Source of the DNA: Morinoia aosen
Taxonomy: Eukaryota; Arthropoda; Malacostraca; Amphipoda; Talitridae
DNA: 64,000 nt
Assembly: GCA_030386875.1 (NCBI GenBank)
Contig: CM059563.1
Span: forward strand, 52,145,602-52,209,601
Reading direction: 5' to 3'
This document shows, piece by piece, positions 63,201-64,000 of this stretch (position 1 is the stretch's first letter; the number at the start of each line of letters is the position of its first letter). The position numbers and the translations under genes were made by a program. Under the pieces are notes generated by a model, which was given only the letters and a program-made list of their open reading frames with translations, was not told the origin of the DNA and ran no database searches.

Positions 63201-63328
63201 CGGTCAGCTGCGTAGCCAGGTCTCCAAAGTAGGCGACAGCCGCGTCAGCCTCATGAGCGAAGTGCTCAACAACATCAGGCTCATCAAGATGTACTCTTGG
63301 GAAGACTCCTTCGCCGCTGGCATCGAAA
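35887..63328 (+). CDS. ABCC5: ABCC5/MRP5-like ABC transporter, 5' part, eight exons
   Basis: This is the overview entry for the one host gene I can support. Eight exons join to 1,291 coding bases (430 codons plus one base) with no stop and with phase 2, 2, 0, 0, 1, 1 and 0 at the seven junctions. The product reads as the N-terminus and half of transmembrane domain 1 of a full ABC subfamily C exporter. From memory of human ABCC5 the match is collinear: KY...GLFSC...SW.SSL, W..(18 residues)..LW.EE, RTR followed by 29 residues to the EY/DY pair, then EVL..I..IKMY.W. Several of these spacings are identical to human. Family knowledge: such proteins are membrane exporters of organic anions and nucleotides. 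The nucleotide-binding domains lie beyond the right edge, so activity cannot be judged. A closely related ABCC member (ABCC4, 11 or 12) is the main alternative. Confidence 0.9.
36310..36665 (+). repeat. Dispersed ~370-bp repeat, copy 13, just inside intron 1
   Basis: Begins about 80 bases after the exon 1 donor. It is diverged in the middle (GTTGACTTCTGTTTTTTTTC) and long-interior in type (GCGCATGGTGTGGGGGACAC). Confidence 0.82.
37948..38022 (+). repeat. Short tandem repeat, about 26-bp unit, three copies
   Basis: GCTACACATTTTAGGATTTG AAAAA is repeated almost perfectly three times inside intron 1 of the transporter. Confidence 0.9.
38240..38395 (+). repeat. Dispersed ~370-bp repeat, 3' half (copy 14)
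   Basis: From CTTCCGAACTTGCTGTTTCT to CTTTGTTGTGGTCAGGAAGGC. Confidence 0.8.
38396..40756. other. Intron 1, middle part
   Basis: Short frames of 60-70 codons on both strands at 38.5-39.5 kb show no conserved motif. The phase between exons 1 and 2 does not require an exon here. Confidence 0.6.
39998..40110 (+). repeat. Dispersed repeat ending in an AATAAACTG tail, copy 2
   Basis: The partner of the 7.0-kb copy, here in intron 1 and followed by a T/C-rich run. Confidence 0.6.
40757..41045 (+). mobile_element. tRNA-derived SINE, copy 3, in intron 1
   Basis: B-box GGTTCGAGTCCCGGCG with a tRNA-like leader, the same body, and the end GGAAATAAAGCATCC. It lies in the sense orientation within the first intron of the transporter. 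Confidence 0.85.
41262..41575 (+). repeat. Dispersed ~370-bp repeat, copy 15, intron 1
   Basis: Starts at GCGCTCTCTGTAGGAATGTG and ends ACTAACATCTAATCTAAAC. Confidence 0.85.
42333..43085 (+). repeat. 36-bp minisatellite in intron 1, about 21 units
   Basis: Unit GTAGCCGTGATCTCAACAAT GGCCGCAGCAGAAGAT. The left units read GTGACCTCAACAGTAGCCGT; the middle and right units are homogenised to ATCTCAACAATGGCC. The unit is a multiple of three, so frames on both strands stay open: VAVISTMAAAED forward, ATSSAAAIVEIT reverse. The forward frame continues past the array (see the entry at 43076). Confidence 0.95.
43076..43338 (+). other. Open tail after the 36-bp array with a CxxC...CxxC pattern (unrecognised)
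   Basis: The forward frame of the array runs on without a stop for about 87 codons to a TGA at 43336. It holds HTCNRC, then about 16 residues later HCPRC, then further cysteines (NCC, LRC), a zinc-ribbon-like layout. Third positions are GC-richer than the neighbourhood. There is no ATG of good context before the array and no clear splice partner, and it lies inside intron 1 of the transporter in the same orientation. I do not recognise a family. It may be a remnant of an older gene or element, or chance. The reverse strand is also open in part, which weakens the coding case. Confidence 0.3.
43339..45044. other. Intron 1, right-central part
   Basis: AT-rich; nothing recognised beyond a 100-codon plus frame at 43898-44200 without motifs. 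Confidence 0.6.
45045..45412 (+). repeat. Dispersed ~370-bp repeat, copy 16, intron 1
   Basis: Long-interior variant with a short internal doubling of TAGATTGTAGTTCC. Confidence 0.85.
45434..45860 (+). repeat. Dispersed ~370-bp repeat, copy 17 plus short tail duplications
   Basis: A short-interior copy ending TAATCTAATCTAATCC, after which CTTCTATTCTTCGAT is repeated and GGTTAGGGAGGCTTAAACTA occurs a second time. Confidence 0.87.
47002..47082 (+). CDS. ABCC5: ABCC5-like exon 2: N-terminal linker
   Basis: A small 81-base exon after the acceptor tgttgttgcag. Its first base completes the split codon left by exon 1 (AT+C, Ile). It then reads DHREARCCNAKYGPALKNLL and on to ...RPAP, with two bases (AA) left over before the donor gtgggt at 47083. 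The KY(G/H)...L..L stretch parallels the human ABCC5 segment that starts KYHHGLSALKP, shortly before the GLFSC block. The distance from KY to GLFSC is 32 residues here against 30 in human. Codons end almost only in G or C. The exon is isolated by a 10.8-kb intron upstream. The donor is slightly weak; no better alternative nearby keeps phase. Confidence 0.8.
47083..48893. other. Intron 2 of the transporter
   Basis: 1.8 kb, AT-rich, with no repeat family of this window in it; notably free of minisatellites. Confidence 0.75.
48894..49017 (+). CDS. ABCC5: ABCC5-like exon 3: GLFSC conserved block
   Basis: After the acceptor gtggtccacag the first base completes Lys (AA+A). The exon then reads DPSYLPGHDVGLFSCMSLSW followed by MSSLMYKTRKGL and ...DDMWKIE, and ends in phase 0 at the donor gtaggc. 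The block D.GLFSCM.(F/L)SW(L/M)SSL is the signature of the ABCC5/11/12 group just before transmembrane domain 1. The human ABCC5 form, AGLFSCMTFSWLSSL, is the closest match I can recall. The segment is an amphipathic cytosolic elbow region rather than a membrane span. An antisense frame is open across the same bases but has no homology that I recognise. Confidence 0.92.
49018..50320. other. Intron 3, left part
   Basis: No gene. A 60-70 bp segment at about 50040-50100 (AGCTCACCGGTATCAG..., GGATTGGCATTTCTGCTGG) resembles 37825-37885 and is a minor dispersed repeat. Confidence 0.65.
50321..51256 (+). repeat. 24-bp minisatellite in intron 3, about 39 units
   Basis: Unit GTGCAGTGTTGCTGCCCAGC GGTG with mostly G/A changes in GTGCAGTG/GTGCAATG. 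With a 24-base unit, three forward and two reverse frames stay open for 260-370 codons (for example LLPSGGAV repeated, or HHRWAATL on the reverse strand). Nothing supports translation, and the array is flanked by exons 3 and 4 of the transporter, so it is intronic. Confidence 0.95.
51724..53656 (+). repeat. 25-bp minisatellite in intron 3, about 77 units with a higher-order period
   Basis: Consensus GTTTTCCCGCATTTGTTCAG CAGTT; early units have CATTAG and TCAGTAG or TCAGCTG. A block holding diagnostic variants (CAGCATTTG, CAGCTATTG, CAGCTCTTG, then a shortened unit with TTTTTTTCCC) recurs at 52741 and 53213, a higher-order repeat of 472 bases. Because 25 is not a multiple of three, reading frames rotate; the T-rich unit has no stop in the CATTTG form, giving long spurious frames. 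Confidence 0.95.
53757..54170 (+). repeat. Dispersed ~370-bp repeat, copy 18, intron 3, rearranged
   Basis: Begins right after the 25-bp array. A second 5' block (CAGGGGATACAACTATTTTATC) is inserted inside the copy at about 53930, so two copies are interleaved. Confidence 0.8.
54538..54962 (+). repeat. 60-bp tandem array abutting exon 4
   Basis: About six near-identical 60-bp units (CTGACCATCACCTGGGGAGT ... GCAACAACAGTAACC). A final decayed unit (about 54916-54962) aligns with them: GTGTGACAGAGTAGC in the array corresponds to GCGTGACCGAGTAGC, and CAACAACAG corresponds to the exon 4 acceptor GGCTGTGCAG. The unit length is a multiple of three, so a spurious reverse-strand frame (HTPQVMVRVLFRLLLLQ) stays open. 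Confidence 0.93.
54963..55148 (+). CDS. ABCC5: ABCC5-like exon 4: entry into transmembrane domain 1
   Basis: The exon has 62 codons in phase 0 on both sides and starts right after ggctgtgcag. It reads ESDSAELNTARLTRLWREEQ and then a charged linker. The segment from RTRTLVSGLV to FFLT forms the first membrane helix. From the Trp at the end of exon 3 to the Trp of LWREE is exactly 20 residues, as in human ABCC5 (ESSD...RLERLWQEE). Nearly every codon ends in G or C. The acceptor lies in the degenerate last unit of a 60-bp tandem array. The usual Gly-Pro found late in this helix in relatives is replaced by FFLT/SH across the exon junction. The donor is gtactg, a mediocre match to consensus. Confidence 0.92.
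55149..57120. other. Intron 4 of the transporter
   Basis: Contains the hairpin at 55481. Otherwise AT-rich, with no array and no recognised element. Confidence 0.7.
55481..55526. other. Perfect 20-bp hairpin in intron 4
   Basis: GTCTACCGGTAATGTTTAAG is followed by a 6-base loop (AAAAGC) and its exact complement. Short flanks (CTTA...TAAG) extend the pairing imperfectly. Too short for a typical animal pre-miRNA and without the T-run of an intrinsic terminator; more likely a remnant of a small foldback element. Confidence 0.85.
57121..57268 (+). CDS. ABCC5: ABCC5-like exon 5: transmembrane helix 2
   Basis: Follows the acceptor cgtgccgcag in phase 0 and ends one base into a codon before gtcagt. 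It reads SHVMRMTLDYVNSSTREPRE, then a long hydrophobic helix AWLILGLVVLLNLLRAVSF and ...FVISSHC. It parallels human ABCC5 FMVKHLLEYTQ...LLLVLGLLLTEIVRSW...NYRTG. Counting from RTR in exon 4 to the DY pair gives 29 residues in both, so no exon is missing between 4 and 5. The NSS motif after the first helix is a possible N-glycosylation site in the short outer loop. Intron 5, which follows, is only 145 bases. Confidence 0.92.
57414..57569 (+). CDS. ABCC5: ABCC5-like exon 6: intracellular loop 1
   Basis: The acceptor is gttgagcag. The first two bases complete Ala (G+CG). The exon then reads MRLTGALQGMVFQKVLRLQT, GGEELSAQVSN, IINNDMERVMEAV and ISVVFLP, ending one base into a Gly codon at gtaagc. 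It aligns without gaps to human VRLRGAILTMAFKKILKL...ELINICSNDGQRMFEAA. In the family this loop carries the coupling helix that touches a nucleotide-binding domain; the usual SNDGQR is SNIINNDMER here. Junction phases on both sides agree with exons 5 and 7. Confidence 0.93.
57632..58005 (+). repeat. Dispersed ~370-bp repeat, copy 19, intron 6
   Basis: Nearly full length, with 5' hairpin (ATACAGGTATTGTATC), long interior, and the tail ACTAGCTTGTTTAATTT diverged. Confidence 0.87.
58006..58915. other. Intron 6, right part
   Basis: No repeat or gene seen, ending in the strong CTCTCTCT pyrimidine tract of exon 7. Confidence 0.7.
58916..59019 (+). CDS. ABCC5: ABCC5-like exon 7: transmembrane helices 3-4
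   Basis: Follows a strong pyrimidine tract (tctctctctcctccag). The first two bases complete Gly. The exon then reads LPLTTIAALLYSWYIVGVWC and LLGYLAIFLFVPIV, and ends in phase 0 at a consensus gtgagt. It is almost wholly hydrophobic, matching the human ABCC5 GGPVVAILGMIYN...LGSAVFILFYPAM segment, two helices joined by a tight turn. Spacing from the (E/Q)RVMEA/QRMFEA motif of exon 6 to Y-S/Y-N is identical to human. The exon is followed by the 4.2-kb intron that is mostly one 35-bp tandem array. Confidence 0.93.
59882..63180 (+). repeat. 35-bp minisatellite (about 94 units) filling intron 7 and ending at the exon 8 acceptor
   Basis: The unit is AAACACGTGAATGTGAATGT followed by CATTTGCTTCCTCAG. 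Variants (GTAA for GTGA, GGATG for GAATG, GACTTTTGC for GTCATTTGC, TTGCTCCC for TTGCTTCC) are interspersed, and some units are 33 bp. The left third is more variable (GAAAATGGGG types); the middle and right are very uniform, implying recent expansion. Two short, diverged units lie at the right edge (62975-63170). Each unit holds a pyrimidine-rich CAG, and the last one is the exon 8 acceptor. Flank before 59882 already shows looser ancestral copies (about 59745-59880). Confidence 0.97.
63181..63328 (+). CDS. ABCC5: ABCC5-like exon 8: intracellular loop 2 (EVL..IKMY.W)
   Basis: Reads KHVTVKIGQLRSQVSKVGDS, then RVSLMSEVLNN, IRLIKMYSWEDSFAAGIE, ending one base into a codon at gtgagt. The block (N/S)EVL..I(K/R).IKMY(A/S)W is diagnostic of ABCC transporters. 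The distance from F-x-P in exon 7 to the RV before the EVL block is the same as in human ABCC5 only if the exon starts at 63181. That acceptor (ttgcttcctcag) is the last unit of the 35-bp minisatellite, so the first five or six codons are shared with the repeat unit. An upstream unit at 63106 would also keep the frame open. In this frame the array side reads ...LLPQ|KHV. Confidence 0.92.
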
Positions 63329-63462
63329 GTGAGTTCACAGTTCCTTGAAAGTCAGGGCGCTCGTGCTGAAATTAAATTATGCATTTTGCTCAGTGCACAG
63401 TCTGTAGTGCAAATATTTTGTTTTGGTTACATTATAATGAACTTTTATTCAGTTGCAGACAC

Positions 63463-64000
63463 AGCAGAGTTCTTAACAACCGGACTAACATGAATACCGT
63501 ACACCTGACAACCGGACTAACAAGAATACCGCACACCTGACAACAGGACTAACAAGAATACCGTACTACTGACAACCGGACTAACAAGAATACCTTACAC
63601 ATGACAACCGGACTAACAAGAATACCGTACACCTGACAACCGGACTAACAAGAGTACTGTACTCCTGACAACCGGACTAACAAGAATACCTTACACCTAA
63701 CAACCGGACTAACAAGAATACCGTATACCTGACAACCGGACTAACAAGAATACCGTACACCTGACATCCGGACTAACAAGAATACCGTACTCCTGACAAC
63801 CTGACTAACAAGAATACCGTACTCCTGACAACCTGACTAACAAGAATACCGTACTCCTGACGACCTGACTAACAAGAATACCTTACACCTGACAACCGGA
63901 CTAACAAGAATACCTTACACCTGACAACTGGACTAACAAGAATACCATACACCTGACAACCGGACTAACAAGAATACCGTACTCCTGACATCCGGACTAA
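63463..64000 (+). repeat. 32-bp minisatellite in intron 8, truncated by the window edge
   Basis: Unit ACAACCGGACTAACAAGAAT plus ACCGTACACCTG, about 17 copies and continuing past the right edge. Variation is mainly TACACC/TACTCC, CCGTA/CCTTA and ACAACC/ACATCC. It starts about 135 bases after exon 8. Confidence 0.95.

Overview
The window reads as a piece of a large, repeat-rich arthropod genome, most likely an insect. The background is AT-rich. The few coding exons are GC-rich with mostly G/C-ending codons. Introns run up to 10.8 kb, and the flanks carry tRNA-derived SINEs, LINE, mariner, Tc1-like and hAT remnants, foldback MITEs and short CCTAA runs. The species cannot be named from this alone.

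Only one host gene is supported: the 5' part of an ABCC-type (multidrug-resistance-associated) transporter, closest in my reading to ABCC5/MRP5. It lies on the + strand from the ATG at 35887 to the right edge. Eight exons (35887-36230, 47002-47082, 48894-49017, 54963-55148, 57121-57268, 57414-57569, 58916-59019, 63181-63328) have GT-AG borders and matching phases at every junction. They join into 430 codons plus one base: the cytosolic N-terminal region, the family's GLFSC block, and the first part of transmembrane domain 1. The rest of that domain, both nucleotide-binding domains and the 3' end lie outside the window.

Layout. 1-20 kb: no supported gene; GGT...ACC foldback elements (854-2932), three abutting TIR elements sharing TAA junctions (4953-6177), a SINE, a LINE reverse-transcriptase fossil, DNA-transposon fragments, TA microsatellites and a 39-bp minisatellite (17716-18414). 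20-36 kb: a dense field of one dispersed repeat of about 350-400 bp, always on the + strand, plus three more foldback elements. 36-64 kb: the transporter gene, whose introns hold five minisatellites with units of 36, 24, 25, 60 and 35 bp and a sixth of 32 bp running off the right edge.

The most notable structure is the link between these arrays and splicing. The roughly 94-copy, 35-bp array filling intron 7 carries a 3' splice-site-like motif (TTTGCTTCCTCAG) in nearly every unit, and the real acceptor of exon 8 is the last unit of the array. The acceptor of exon 4 likewise sits in the decayed last unit of a 60-bp array. The exon 3-4 intron also carries more than a hundred acceptor-like motifs in its 24- and 25-bp arrays, and the one-orientation dispersed repeat carries a strong acceptor-like TCCTGTTTTTCAG.
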